A DNA stretch of 64,000 nt, taken from Verrucomicrobiales bacterium. GTDB lineage: Bacteria; Verrucomicrobiota; Verrucomicrobiia; Verrucomicrobiales; DEV007. The position numbers were made by a program, and so were the translations under genes. The stretch spans positions 71,827 to 135,826 of the forward strand of contig JARGPH010000013.1 in the NCBI GenBank assembly GCA_029213065.1. Direction: 5' to 3'. Under the pieces are notes generated by a model, which had not been told where the DNA came from, did no database searches, and saw only the letters and a program-made list of their open reading frames with translations. Every line of letters begins with the position of its first letter. Within the stretch, counting starts at the first letter, position 1. Shown piece after piece: positions 7,553-17,272 of this stretch.

Positions 7553-10500
7553 TCAGTCCCGGCTGTTTATTCCGGCGCGGGAGGGGTGTTCCCTGTCTGC
7601 GGGGGATTCTTTGACATCTTCCGTGGTGATGGAGCGTTGCCTATTCAGGAATCGGCTCGTTGCCTCAGCGACGATCGTCAGGGAGGGCTCCTGGAATATC
7701 TCGAGATGATTCCCTCCCACAGAGGTGATCTCCACGTCATCGGGGAGGATGCCTTTCCATCCGACCATTTCGCCGAACTCGTATTTGTCTCCGGGATCCT
7801 CTGTTTGAATGATCGCGGCTGAAACGTTCAGGGGACCGGGAATGTAATGAGGAATCTGGGCGTCGTGTTTGAGTCGCGACTCGAGATGATGTTCGAATTC
7901 GCCTTCCTTCAATCGTCTTCCCGGCGCGACCCGATCCACGGTGTGCTTCGCGGCCCAGCCTGCGAGATCGACGATGCGGGCTGAAAATTTCCAGAGGCGT
8001 TCCGTGAAGGACGCCTCTTCGCTGCACCGCTTCCAGATCACGCCAAGCCGCTCGAGGAGGGGATACTTGCGAACCCGTGCGGGGTTGAACATATCGAAGA
8101 TGATGACACTTTCGACTTTCTCGCCGGCTTCCTGAGCGAGCCGTGCCATTTCCCAGGCGACCAGCGCTCCGTAGGAATAGCCGGAAAAATGGTAAGGGCC
8201 GTGCGGCTGAATTTTCCTGACATCGGAGAGATACTGAGCGGCCACTTCGGAAATCGTCCTGGCCGGTGTTTTGTCAGGATCTCTGAGCATCGGGGCCTCG
8301 ATCGCATAGACGGAATAGTCGCATCTTAATAAGTCTGCGAAAGGCTTGTAGAAAAGCACTGAGCCGTCAGCACCGTGGACGCAAAACAGTCGCGGCGCAT
8401 TCTGACGCTCTTCGCCACCGCAGCCGAGGGGGACGATATGATCCGGCGGGAATTCGTCAGTGTCCGAGAAGTCGTCCTCCGGGGCGGATGACAGTCCCAT
8501 TTTCCCGATGAGAGCGGATACGGTCGGGCCGCTGATGAGGTAGGACATGGGAATGGACTCACCGAAAGCTTCTTCGATTCCGGCGATGAGACTGATCGCA
8601 GCGAGGGAGTCTCCTCCATGTTCGAAGTAGTTGTCATCGAGTCCCAGTTCTTCGCATTTCAGGCTGCTCTTCCAGAGGCTCAGCATTGTCGCGGTGATCT
8701 CTGCGTGGCTTAAGCGCTTGCTGTTGGAAGCTCCGGGGTTCCTATCTTTCGTGCCACCGGTCGAAGCTCTCCGTTCTTCAATGGATTCCTCGCGGCGCTT
8801 TTCGAAATTGCCACGAAACGCAGCGGTTCGCGGTGAGGGGCTTTTCTGAAGTACCTCCAGCATCGCTGAGGCGCCCTCGGCGGGCAGCAGAGAATGGGCC
8901 ATCGCATCGATACCGAGGCCGCTGGTTTTCGCTTCGGCAGCGTTCAGTCCCGCCCCCATTCCGATGTTTCTCCAGAGCGCCCAATTGATCGCGAGGACGG
9001 GAAGACCCTCTTGTGTGTATCTCGCTGCCAGTCCTTCGAGGTATCCGTTGGCGGCAGCGTAGTCACTGCCGCCGTAGTAGCCGAGCTCTGCGGACACCGA
9101 GGAGAAAAGAGCAATAAAATCGAGCGGTAGTTTTCGACCTCGGACAAACTCGAGGAGAGTCAGTGCTGCGAGTGCTTTGCTCGCGAAAACCTCACGAAGT
9201 CCGTCTTCCGTTTTCAGGGACAGGACGCTGTCGCGATTGATTCCGGCGGTGTGGAAAAAGCCTTTCAGATTGGCTCCGTGATCTGCGACAACCGCTTCGA
9301 GTGTTTCCGTGAAGGCCTTCGTGTTTGAAACATCGGCAGTGTAGAGGTGGACCCCGGTTCCGAGTGATTCGATCTCGCGAAGGCTTTCGATGCGCTGGCG
9401 ATCTCTCGGCGATTCGACCTCATCCCATTGGTTGCGGGGCGGAAGCGACGAGCGATTGATCAAGACGATCTCGAGGTTCTCCGCCCGCCCTGCGATGTCT
9501 TTTGCAATCGTGAGGGCGAGTCCCCCGAGGCCACCTGTGAAAATATAGACACCTCCACTTTCAATGGTGCGAAGCGGTTTGTGGTCCGCTCTCGTTTCGG
9601 CAAGTGGCTCGAAAACCGTTTTCCACCAATTGTCATGCCGTCGTGCGAGGGCGGGATAGTGTTCGACCTCGGTGATTCGGCCGGCAACGGAAGCGAGCGT
9701 TTCGCGGCTCCACTTTTCGCCCGCGGGAAGGTCGATCACCTTGGTTGCCAGTTTCGGGAATTCACGCTGAATCACGGAAATGGATCCGGGCAGGCTGTGA
9801 CTCTCCGGCGAGAGGGTTTCGCCCATCAGACCGGTCGTAATGACGTTCAGCGGGATCGCGTTTTCGAGAGGAATGCCACCGAGAGATTTCGCGATCCAGA
9901 ATAGACTAACAGAGCCATTTTCGTTGGTGTTCCAGAATTCGTTCGTGGTCGTGGCGGTGAGTTGATTTGCGGTCCACGAATGTAGAACGCCTCCGGGCGT
10001 CTCGTGGTTTGAGAGGATGTCTTCGATGAGCTTATCAAAGTCTTCCTGCTTTCCGGGGCGGACAACATAGCCGGTGTCGCTGAGCTGTCGGTAGGTGGTT
10101 CCTGATTGGATGCGGATTGCAGTGGCTGTGTCAGGTAAAAGTCGGTGCTCCCACGAAGTGATCCGTTTCCCGTGTCCGAAACAGAGCCAGACGCTGTTTT
10201 CAGGGGTGTCCTGTTGACGTGTCGGCGGAAGGTGAACCTGTTTCCAAACGGGAACGTGGAGGAGAGTGTTCCCTTCCTGTGCGTTTGCAGATTGAAGGCC
10301 CTTGCTGTTCTCACGAGGTGATCGGAAGTGCTTCTCGTCGAACTGATACGTCGGCAGTGAAACGCGTTTTCTTCCGGTTGCCGGATTGATTCGATTCCAG
10401 TCGATGCGTTGGCCTTTGGTCCAGGCCTGCCCGAGGGCAGAGAGGGCGAAGCGGTCGGAGGCGATTCTCTCGTTCGCGCCGGGAAGAGTCGAGATTACCT

Positions 10501-13500
10501 CGTGGTCGGTCCCGGCGATGATCTCACTGACCGAGGTGTTGAGCGCTTTTCCGGGGCCCAGTTCGAGAAAGAGAGCGCGTTCGGCCTTTTCCTCAAAGGC
10601 GTTCGTGACCGCGCTGATTCCGTCGACGAATCGCACCGGTGAGCGAAGCTGCGCCGCGTAGTAGGCGGGGGAGGTTGCCTCGTCGTCGCTGATCCAGTTT
10701 CCCGTCAGGTTCGATGGGTAGGGAATTTCCGGGGCGGACAGCTTGAGCCCGGCAACGGCGGCCTCAAATTCGGCGAGGATCGGCTCCATCGAGCGTGAGT
10801 GAAAGGCGTGAGAGGTGTGCAGAGGTTTGCACCAGATTTTGCGAGTTTCCATCTCCGCTGCGAACGAATCCACAGCGGCATTGCTCCCCGAAATGATGGT
10901 TAGCGAGGGGCTGTTGTAAGCGGCTGGATCGAGCCCGGGGAACTCGCTCAGAAGCGAAGCCGTTTCTGCCGGCGTTGACCTGATCGCGACCATTTTCCCG
11001 GGGGCGACCGATTGCATGAGCCGTCCCCGCAGGGCGACGAGCGGCAGCGCGTCCTCAAGGCGGATCACACCGGCAAGTGTCGCGGCGACGTATTCTCCGA
11101 TGCTGTGACCCACCATGGCGGTCGGCTTCACTCCCCATTCTATCCAGCGCTTCGCCTGTGCGTATGAGATTGCGAAAAGAGCGGGCTGGGCATGCTGAGT
11201 CTGTGTGAGGAGCTGGCGATGTTCCTCCGTATCTTCTCCGAAAAGTAACTCGAGGAGAGGTGTCTCAAGATGAGGATCAACGATGGCGGCACAGCGGTCT
11301 AAGGCTTCTTTGAAGACGGGATCATTTTCGTAGCTCTCACGAGCCATATTCAGGTATTGAGAACCCTGACCGGTGAAAAGAAATACCGGTTCGCGGTTTT
11401 CCACCGAAGCCGTTCCTGCCTCGCGGAACACGGCGTCAGAGGCAAAAGCTTCGGTCAGGCCCGCGGTTGTTTTCGCGACTGCAAAGGCGCGCTTGCGGAA
11501 GGCTTTTCTTCCGGTTTGGAGAGTGAAAGCGATCTCCGCCGGATTGATCCCGGCATGGGTGTTCAGCCACGAGGGCCACGCTGCCAGTTGAGTGTTCAGC
11601 GAGTATTCGGAATGAGCGGAGAAGGGGAAAAGGTGCCATTGGTCGGGCTTTGTCTCGTCTCCGATATCAGAAAGAGGGAGAGGGGCTTCCTCGAGGATTA
11701 GGTGAGCGTTAGTCCCTCCGATTCCGAAATTACTCACCGCGCCGATTCGAGGTTTTTCTGAAGGCTGACGCTCCCACGGTGTTTTACGATCCGCGATGTA
11801 GAAGGGGGAGTTCCCGATATCCAGTTCGGGATTGGCATTCTTGAAATGCAGGGTCGCGGGAATGCAGCGGTTCTTGAGCGAAAGGACCACTTTGAAAAGT
11901 CCCGCAATTCCCGAGGCGGCGTCACAGTGGCCGATGTTCGACTTCACTGACCCGAGGGCGCAGAACTGTTTTGCCTTGGTGGACTGACGCCACGCGCGGG
12001 TGAGGCTGGCCACTTCAATCGGATCGCCGATGCGAGTGGCGGTGGCATGAGCCTCAACGTAGGAAATTTCCTCCGGGTCCACCCCGGCGTGAGCGAGAGC
12101 CTGAGCGATGACTTCGGATTGGCCTTCGATACTGGGTGAGTTATAACCGTTTTTGCGATTGCCGTCGTTGTTGACCGCCACTCCGCGAATCACGGCGTGG
12201 ACGGGGTCGCCATCGGCGAGCGCGGCATCGAGGGGCTTCAGCATCACCGCGCCAACGCCCTGCGTGAAAAGGGTGCCGGAGGCGTCGGCGTCAAAACTGC
12301 GATTGCTTCCGTCGCTCGAGTAGATCATTCCTTTCTCGTGCAGGTGGCCCCGCTCGTGAGGCCATGAGAAAGTCGAGGCACCTGCGATCGCCATCTCGCA
12401 TCGCCCTGCGTAAAGCGCTTCGCAGGCTTCGTTGATCGCCACCAGTGATGTCGAGCAGGCGGTCTGGATTGCGAGTGAGGGACCGGTCAGTCCGAAGAGG
12501 TAGGACGCTTTCGTGGGGAGGTAATCCATCCCGTTGGCGGCGACAAGGCGGATTCGCTCGGTGTCCGAAATTTTCTCGTGCCCGAAAAGGTAGTTCGGGT
12601 AGCCGCTCCCGGCGAAGACGCCGATGCGGGAGCCTTCGGGTTCCGCCGCATAACCGGCGTCCTCCATCGTTTCCCAAACCGTTTTCAAAAACAGTCGGAT
12701 CTGGGGCGAAAGCAGTTCCGCATCCAATGGAGAGAGGTTGAAAAATTCGTTATCGAAATCGTAGGCACCTTTGAGGCCTCCGCTTCGCGCCACATAACCT
12801 TCCCGCAGATACTCTTCCGGTGAGACTCCCGCAGCGAGGAGTTCCTCTTCGCTCAGGTCGCGAATCGATTCGACTTCATTGATCAGGTTTTCCCAGAACT
12901 CTTCGAGATTCCCCGCGCCCGGGAATCGTCCTGACATGCCAATAATTGCAATATCTCTCGACCCGCTGGATTCACTTCTTTGAAAGGTTCGGATCGCGGT
13001 TTTCGAGTTCCCGTTCAAGGCCTCGATTCGCGCAGCGAGCATTTCCGGCGTGCGGCTTTCAAAGATCTCCGCGATCGGAAATCGCAGGCCGAACTGTTCT
13101 TCGATTCGTTTCTGGAATTGCACGGAGTTGAGGGAATCTGCTCCGATGGCATAGACTTCATCGGTGACACGAATGCCGCGTCGACCGAGAATCTGTGCCC
13201 AGACCGCCGCGATCTGCTCCGCGAGGTTCTCCGTTTCAGGGTCGAAAATTTCGTCGGAGGCGGAGGCGACCTCTTCCGGTTTCGGGAGTGCCTTGCGATC
13301 GGTTTTGCGTGAGGCGGTGAGGGGGAACTCGGTGATGGGAACAAACCACCCCGGAATCATGTAAGAGGGGAGTGGCACTGCCATGAAATCGCGCAGCTCG
13401 AATTCATCAGGCATTTCATCGCCGGCGGGAATCACATAGGCAACGATTCTCGGTTGGCCCGGGGTGTCTTCACGCACGAGGACGACTGAGTCCTGAACGC

Positions 13501-15355
13501 CGGGATGACCCTCGAGGACCTTTTCAATCTCACCGAGCTCGATGCGGTATCCGCGAATCTTTACCTGGTGATCGCTGCGGCCCAGAAAGACGATTTCGCC
13601 TTGAGGGGTCCAGTAGGCAACGTCTCCGGTGTCATACATTTTCGCCCCGTCTTTTTGAGAAAAGGGATCAGGGACAAATTTCTCAGCGGTGAGTTCCGGC
13701 TTGTTGATGTAGCCGTGGGCAAGGCAGACGCCGCCGATGAAAAGGTTGCCGCGCACTTGAGGCGGGCAGAGATTACCGGCGTCATCAATCACATAGAGGC
13801 GACACCCTGCGAGAGCGCGACCGATTGTGACGGGTTCGTCGGAAACCGCCATCGTTTTGTTCGTATTGAAAATGGTCGCCTCGGTGGGGCCGTAGACGTT
13901 GTAAAGGGTCCGGCAGAGCGGCACGATCTCGTTGGCGAGTTCGCGTGAAATCGCTTCGCCTCCGGATAGAATATCGAGCCCGTGATTTCCCTGCCATCCT
14001 GACGCGAGAAGAATGCGGAGAGTCGTCGGTGTCGCAAAGAGTCTCGTTGCTCCGGACTCTGAAATGAGGCGGGCAAGTGTCTCTCCGTCTGCCCCCGCGC
14101 CCTTGGGCCCGACCACGACTTTGCCCCCGATGAAGAGAAGTGAGAAAAGCTCTTTCACCGAAGGGTCGAAAGCAGTCGTGGTGTAGGCGAACCAGACATC
14201 GTCAGCGGTGAGCTTGTTCCCCTCGACGATGGACCACAGGTAATTGACGACCGAATTGTGGCCCAGCATGACGCCTTTCGGCATTCCGGTAGATCCCGAG
14301 GTGTAGATCACGTAGATCAAATGGGAAGAGTCGACATCGGTATCGGGAGTGGATGTCGCATCGGGATGATCGGTGAGAAAAGTTTCAAATTCACTGTCGC
14401 CGAGAACAACCGCTTCACAGGCTTCCGGCACGGGAGCCTCGTCTTTGAGGTCGACCGAAGTGAGGATGAGCCGCGCCCCGGAATCCGAAGCCATGTATTC
14501 GAGTCGCTCACGGGGGAGAGCGGTGTCGAGCGGGACATAGGCGCCGCCGGACTTCATGATCCCGAACAACGCCGCCAGCATCTCGACACTGCGATCGAGG
14601 TAAATGCCGATTCGTTCATCGGGCTTTACCTCCTTCGATAATAAAAAGTGAGCGATCTGATTCGCATAGTCGTCGAGCTCGCGATAGCTCCAGATTCGGC
14701 CGTGCGATTCCGCAGCGGGCCGGTCCGGGGTTCGCTCGACCTGTTTCTCAAACACACGGTGAAGACAAAAATCCTTTGATGGTTCGTCGCTGTAGAACTG
14801 TTCAGACTCCGGGCTGTGCTCGTTCCACGTTTCCAGCATTTGGTAGCGCTCCGACTCGTCGAGCAGATCAATTCGATTGATCGCCAATTCAGTTGTTCCC
14901 GCGAAGGCTTCAAAAAGGCGACGCAAGCCTTTCGCCCAGCGGGTCATCGTCGACGCCTTATAGAGGTTGGCGTCGAAGGACAGTGTGAGCGAGTCGCCGG
15001 AGATTGAAAAGGCGACCTCGTAGTTACCGGCCGGTAAAGTTGAGCCGCTGAGATCGAGGAGGACCTGGGCGGCACCCGCGTCTTCATCGGGCGCCAACCT
15101 GATCCTCTCTTCAAGGATGGGCAGGGTGTCTCCCGGTTCTACGAGGATGGATTTGCCGACAAAGTGGTTTTCACCGGCCGAGCGGACGCCGATAGAGACT
15201 TCCTCCTGCCCGCAATACCGTGAAAGAAACGCCGCGAGCACGGCCTCCGCAGGCAGGTGCAACACGCGTTCTTCAACGCTCTCCTGAATCAGCTCGAAGT
15301 CGGAGGACCCGGCCTCACTGCGAGGCTTGTCGGTTATCGGTTCAAGGAAATGCAT
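7553..15355 (-). CDS. Single-gene NRPS-PKS hybrid (A-PCP-KS-AT-KR-ACP-TE)
   Basis: A 2600-residue cytosolic megasynthase. Residues 1-170 look like the C-terminal half of a condensation domain without the HHxxxDG motif. The adenylation domain follows: YTSGSTGMPKG near 355, YGPTEATI near 490, KIRGYRIELGEIE near 600, SRKTDRKALP near 683. Next come a carrier (GADSLNS near 738), a ketosynthase (IAIIGMSGRFPG near 803, ACSTS near 967, EAHATAT near 1100, NIGHCDAASG near 1142), an acyltransferase (GQGSQ near 1328, GHSIGEY near 1418, HAFH suggesting malonyl-CoA), a ketoreductase (GGLGGLA near 1942, YAAAN near 2100), an ACP (GGDSL near 2250) and a thioesterase (GYSYG near 2393, NHLEIF near 2550). No DH or ER is seen. 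Inference: one amino acid is extended once with malonate, reduced and released, giving a statine-like beta-hydroxy-gamma-amino acid. No phosphopantetheinyl transferase or exporter lies nearby. Confidence 0.93.
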   Translation of the reverse strand: MHFLEPITDKPRSEAGSSDFELIQESVEERVLHLPAEAVLAAFLSRYCGQEEVSIGVRSAGENHFVGKSILVEPGDTLPILEERIRLAPDEDAGAAQVLLDLSGSTLPAGNYEVAFSISGDSLTLSFDANLYKASTMTRWAKGLRRLFEAFAGTTELAINRIDLLDESERYQMLETWNEHSPESEQFYSDEPSKDFCLHRVFEKQVERTPDRPAAESHGRIWSYRELDDYANQIAHFLLSKEVKPDERIGIYLDRSVEMLAALFGIMKSGGAYVPLDTALPRERLEYMASDSGARLILTSVDLKDEAPVPEACEAVVLGDSEFETFLTDHPDATSTPDTDVDSSHLIYVIYTSGSTGMPKGVMLGHNSVVNYLWSIVEGNKLTADDVWFAYTTTAFDPSVKELFSLLFIGGKVVVGPKGAGADGETLARLISESGATRLFATPTTLRILLASGWQGNHGLDILSGGEAISRELANEIVPLCRTLYNVYGPTEATIFNTNKTMAVSDEPVTIGRALAGCRLYVIDDAGNLCPPQVRGNLFIGGVCLAHGYINKPELTAEKFVPDPFSQKDGAKMYDTGDVAYWTPQGEIVFLGRSDHQVKIRGYRIELGEIEKVLEGHPGVQDSVVLVREDTPGQPRIVAYVIPAGDEMPDEFELRDFMAVPLPSYMIPGWFVPITEFPLTASRKTDRKALPKPEEVASASDEIFDPETENLAEQIAAVWAQILGRRGIRVTDEVYAIGADSLNSVQFQKRIEEQFGLRFPIAEIFESRTPEMLAARIEALNGNSKTAIRTFQRSESSGSRDIAIIGMSGRFPGAGNLEEFWENLINEVESIRDLSEEELLAAGVSPEEYLREGYVARSGGLKGAYDFDNEFFNLSPLDAELLSPQIRLFLKTVWETMEDAGYAAEPEGSRIGVFAGSGYPNYLFGHEKISDTERIRLVAANGMDYLPTKASYLFGLTGPSLAIQTACSTSLVAINEACEALYAGRCEMAIAGASTFSWPHERGHLHEKGMIYSSDGSNRSFDADASGTLFTQGVGAVMLKPLDAALADGDPVHAVIRGVAVNNDGNRKNGYNSPSIEGQSEVIAQALAHAGVDPEEISYVEAHATATRIGDPIEVASLTRAWRQSTKAKQFCALGSVKSNIGHCDAASGIAGLFKVVLSLKNRCIPATLHFKNANPELDIGNSPFYIADRKTPWERQPSEKPRIGAVSNFGIGGTNAHLILEEAPLPLSDIGDETKPDQWHLFPFSAHSEYSLNTQLAAWPSWLNTHAGINPAEIAFTLQTGRKAFRKRAFAVAKTTAGLTEAFASDAVFREAGTASVENREPVFLFTGQGSQYLNMARESYENDPVFKEALDRCAAIVDPHLETPLLELLFGEDTEEHRQLLTQTQHAQPALFAISYAQAKRWIEWGVKPTAMVGHSIGEYVAATLAGVIRLEDALPLVALRGRLMQSVAPGKMVAIRSTPAETASLLSEFPGLDPAAYNSPSLTIISGSNAAVDSFAAEMETRKIWCKPLHTSHAFHSRSMEPILAEFEAAVAGLKLSAPEIPYPSNLTGNWISDDEATSPAYYAAQLRSPVRFVDGISAVTNAFEEKAERALFLELGPGKALNTSVSEIIAGTDHEVISTLPGANERIASDRFALSALGQAWTKGQRIDWNRINPATGRKRVSLPTYQFDEKHFRSPRENSKGLQSANAQEGNTLLHVPVWKQVHLPPTRQQDTPENSVWLCFGHGKRITSWEHRLLPDTATAIRIQSGTTYRQLSDTGYVVRPGKQEDFDKLIEDILSNHETPGGVLHSWTANQLTATTTNEFWNTNENGSVSLFWIAKSLGGIPLENAIPLNVITTGLMGETLSPESHSLPGSISVIQREFPKLATKVIDLPAGEKWSRETLASVAGRITEVEHYPALARRHDNWWKTVFEPLAETRADHKPLRTIESGGVYIFTGGLGGLALTIAKDIAGRAENLEIVLINRSSLPPRNQWDEVESPRDRQRIESLREIESLGTGVHLYTADVSNTKAFTETLEAVVADHGANLKGFFHTAGINRDSVLSLKTEDGLREVFASKALAALTLLEFVRGRKLPLDFIALFSSVSAELGYYGGSDYAAANGYLEGLAARYTQEGLPVLAINWALWRNIGMGAGLNAAEAKTSGLGIDAMAHSLLPAEGASAMLEVLQKSPSPRTAAFRGNFEKRREESIEERRASTGGTKDRNPGASNSKRLSHAEITATMLSLWKSSLKCEELGLDDNYFEHGGDSLAAISLIAGIEEAFGESIPMSYLISGPTVSALIGKMGLSSAPEDDFSDTDEFPPDHIVPLGCGGEERQNAPRLFCVHGADGSVLFYKPFADLLRCDYSVYAIEAPMLRDPDKTPARTISEVAAQYLSDVRKIQPHGPYHFSGYSYGALVAWEMARLAQEAGEKVESVIIFDMFNPARVRKYPLLERLGVIWKRCSEEASFTERLWKFSARIVDLAGWAAKHTVDRVAPGRRLKEGEFEHHLESRLKHDAQIPHYIPGPLNVSAAIIQTEDPGDKYEFGEMVGWKGILPDDVEITSVGGNHLEIFQEPSLTIVAEATSRFLNRQRSITTEDVKESPADREHPSRAGINSRD

Positions 15356-15720
15356 TTAGGAGGTGCACTGTAATTTAGAGGGGTATCATTAATGATAATT
15401 ATATAAATTATCATTGTCATTTTTGGTATTGCAAGTCCCTTTAAGAGGGTTTTTATAATTATTCGAATTTTCTACGAATGTTGGATGTGGACTGAATTTC
15501 AGGAGTCATTCACCGTGAAGGGGATTGGGCCGGGAAGAGAGGTCGCTCAATCGCAGCTTCAGGACCTGACAGCGGCCACCGATGTTTCACGGAATTGTGA
15601 TCTCACCGGTTTTTTTTCCGGAATGGTGTTCTTTGAATCGGGGGGTGGCGGTTTATGATGTGCCCCTCGGGAAAGGCGACTCTTTCCCGGCTCATCATCT
15701 AAAAATCCCATTTCACCGAT
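15356..15720. other. Intergenic leader between NRPS-PKS and sulfatase (divergent)
   Basis: A gene-free divergent region. It holds the AT-rich dyads described separately and a weak CCCT/AGGG hairpin followed by five T near 15440. No other gene is supported. No SD sequence precedes the NRPS start codon on the minus strand. Confidence 0.6.
15385..15415. promoter_or_regulatory. Fur-box-like AT-rich dyads upstream of NRPS-PKS
   Basis: Two overlapping perfect palindromes sit 30-60 bp upstream of the NRPS-PKS start: ATCATTAATGAT (15385-15396), and AATGATAATT with AATTATCATT (15391-15400 and 15406-15415, 5-base spacer). The NAT(A/T)AT hexamer content resembles the classical Fur box. Iron control is inference. 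Confidence 0.5.
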
Positions 15721-17256
15721 ATGAAACGACTTCTCTTTCCGGGGCTCGCTCTTGCGATGCTCTTTCCCTGTTTTCTGAAAGCGGGTGACAGGCCCAATAT
15801 TCTTTTTGTTCTCGTCGACGATCAGTCTCCTTTTGATTTAAAAGTCTACAATCCGGACTCGTCGCAGGAGTCGCCGACGATCGACAAGCTGGCCGCCGGG
15901 GGGATGGTTTTCGACGGGGCCTATCACATGGGCTCATTCAGCGGGGCGGTTTGCACGCCTTCCCGGCACATGATCATGACGGGGCGAACCGTCTGGCACC
16001 TTCCGAACACGCAGGATGGAATGCATTGCCCTGACGATATCGAGGCGAATGTCATGGCGGAGGTTTTCAACCGCGCCGGCTATGACACGATGAGAACCTG
16101 CAAAAAGGGAAACAGTTACGCCGCCGCGAACAGTAAATTTCAAGTCGTCCACGATGCGACGAAACGGGGTGGCACCGCTGAAACGGGAAGTGCCTGGCAT
16201 GGCGACCGTGTCATCGAGTATCTCGAAGAGCGTGAAAGCGCGAAAGACGAGGATCCCTTTCTGATTTATTTCGGCTTCTCACACCCCCACGACACCCGCG
16301 ACGGGACTCCGGAACTGCTCGCCAAATACGGTGCCACGAACCACGCGGACAAAGCGACTTTTCCTCCGGCGAATTCGAAGCAACCCGCCTTGCCGGTGAA
16401 CTATCTCGGTGAGCATCCGTTTCATCATGGGCATCCCGGACTGCGGGATGAAGTCGCCGTTTCCGGGGTCTGGGAGCGGCGGGATGAGCTCACGATTCGA
16501 AACGAGCTCGGTCGGGAATTCGCCTGCAACGAATACATCGATCAGCAAATGGATCGGGTTTTCAAAAAGCTCGAAGCGATGGGTGAACTCGAGAATACCT
16601 ACATTATCTACACAGCCGATCACGGTATGGCGATCGGACGTCATGGCTTGCAGGGAAAGCAGAATCTGTATGAGCACACCTGGCGCGTTCCATTCATCGT
16701 CAAGGGGCCCGGGATCAAGCCCGGAACGCGCGCTCAAGCGAATTCCTATCTCCTCGATGTGCTTCCGACGATGTGTGATTTCGCCGGTATTGAGGCACCG
16801 GATTCAATCGAGGGTGAAAGTCTCAAACCTGTTTTGACGGGGGAGAAGGAAACGGTTCGCGAAACGCTTTACGGCGTCTATTGCGGCGGGACCAAACCCG
16901 GAATGCGATCGGTGAAGAAAGGCGACTGGAAGTTGATCAAGTATGATGTCCTCGACGGTCAGGTCCGCGAAACGCAGCTCTTTAATCTCGCGGAGAATCC
17001 CAACGAATTTCTAGCAGAGCACGGGAAGGGAAGTGCGACCCTGACGGATCTCGCAGAGAATCCTGAATACGCGGAGAAGCTCGCTGAAATGGAGGCGCTT
17101 CTGCTTTCAGAAATGCGACGGCTTGACGATCCCTACCGCCTTTGGGATCAACCGGATGACGGGCTCACTCCTCCGGTGGAAACAAAAAAATCTCAGCCGA
17201 AGAAAGGGGAGAAGAAGAGCAATAAGAAAAAGAAGTCCGCCGCTAAGGCTGAGTAG
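15721..17256 (+). CDS. Exported sulfatase (S1-type, CTPSR) with Lys-rich tail
   Basis: A 511-residue formylglycine-dependent sulfatase that hydrolyses sulfate esters outside the cytoplasm. A signal peptide (MKRLLFPGLALAMLFPCFLKAG) precedes NILFVLVDDQ, where the metal-binding aspartates lie. The active-site motif CTPSR begins at Cys78 and fits the CxPxR rule for conversion to formylglycine. Further metal-site signature residues appear in YTADHGMAIGRHGLQGKQ. The last 20 residues are mostly lysine (KKGEKKSNKKKKSAAKAE). The substrate is not readable. It is transcribed divergently from the NRPS-PKS and converges on a lipoprotein gene only 16 bp away. Confidence 0.93.
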   Translation: MKRLLFPGLALAMLFPCFLKAGDRPNILFVLVDDQSPFDLKVYNPDSSQESPTIDKLAAGGMVFDGAYHMGSFSGAVCTPSRHMIMTGRTVWHLPNTQDGMHCPDDIEANVMAEVFNRAGYDTMRTCKKGNSYAAANSKFQVVHDATKRGGTAETGSAWHGDRVIEYLEERESAKDEDPFLIYFGFSHPHDTRDGTPELLAKYGATNHADKATFPPANSKQPALPVNYLGEHPFHHGHPGLRDEVAVSGVWERRDELTIRNELGREFACNEYIDQQMDRVFKKLEAMGELENTYIIYTADHGMAIGRHGLQGKQNLYEHTWRVPFIVKGPGIKPGTRAQANSYLLDVLPTMCDFAGIEAPDSIEGESLKPVLTGEKETVRETLYGVYCGGTKPGMRSVKKGDWKLIKYDVLDGQVRETQLFNLAENPNEFLAEHGKGSATLTDLAENPEYAEKLAEMEALLLSEMRRLDDPYRLWDQPDDGLTPPVETKKSQPKKGEKKSNKKKKSAAKAE

Positions 17257-17272
17257 CTTTTGCTAAAGAGAC

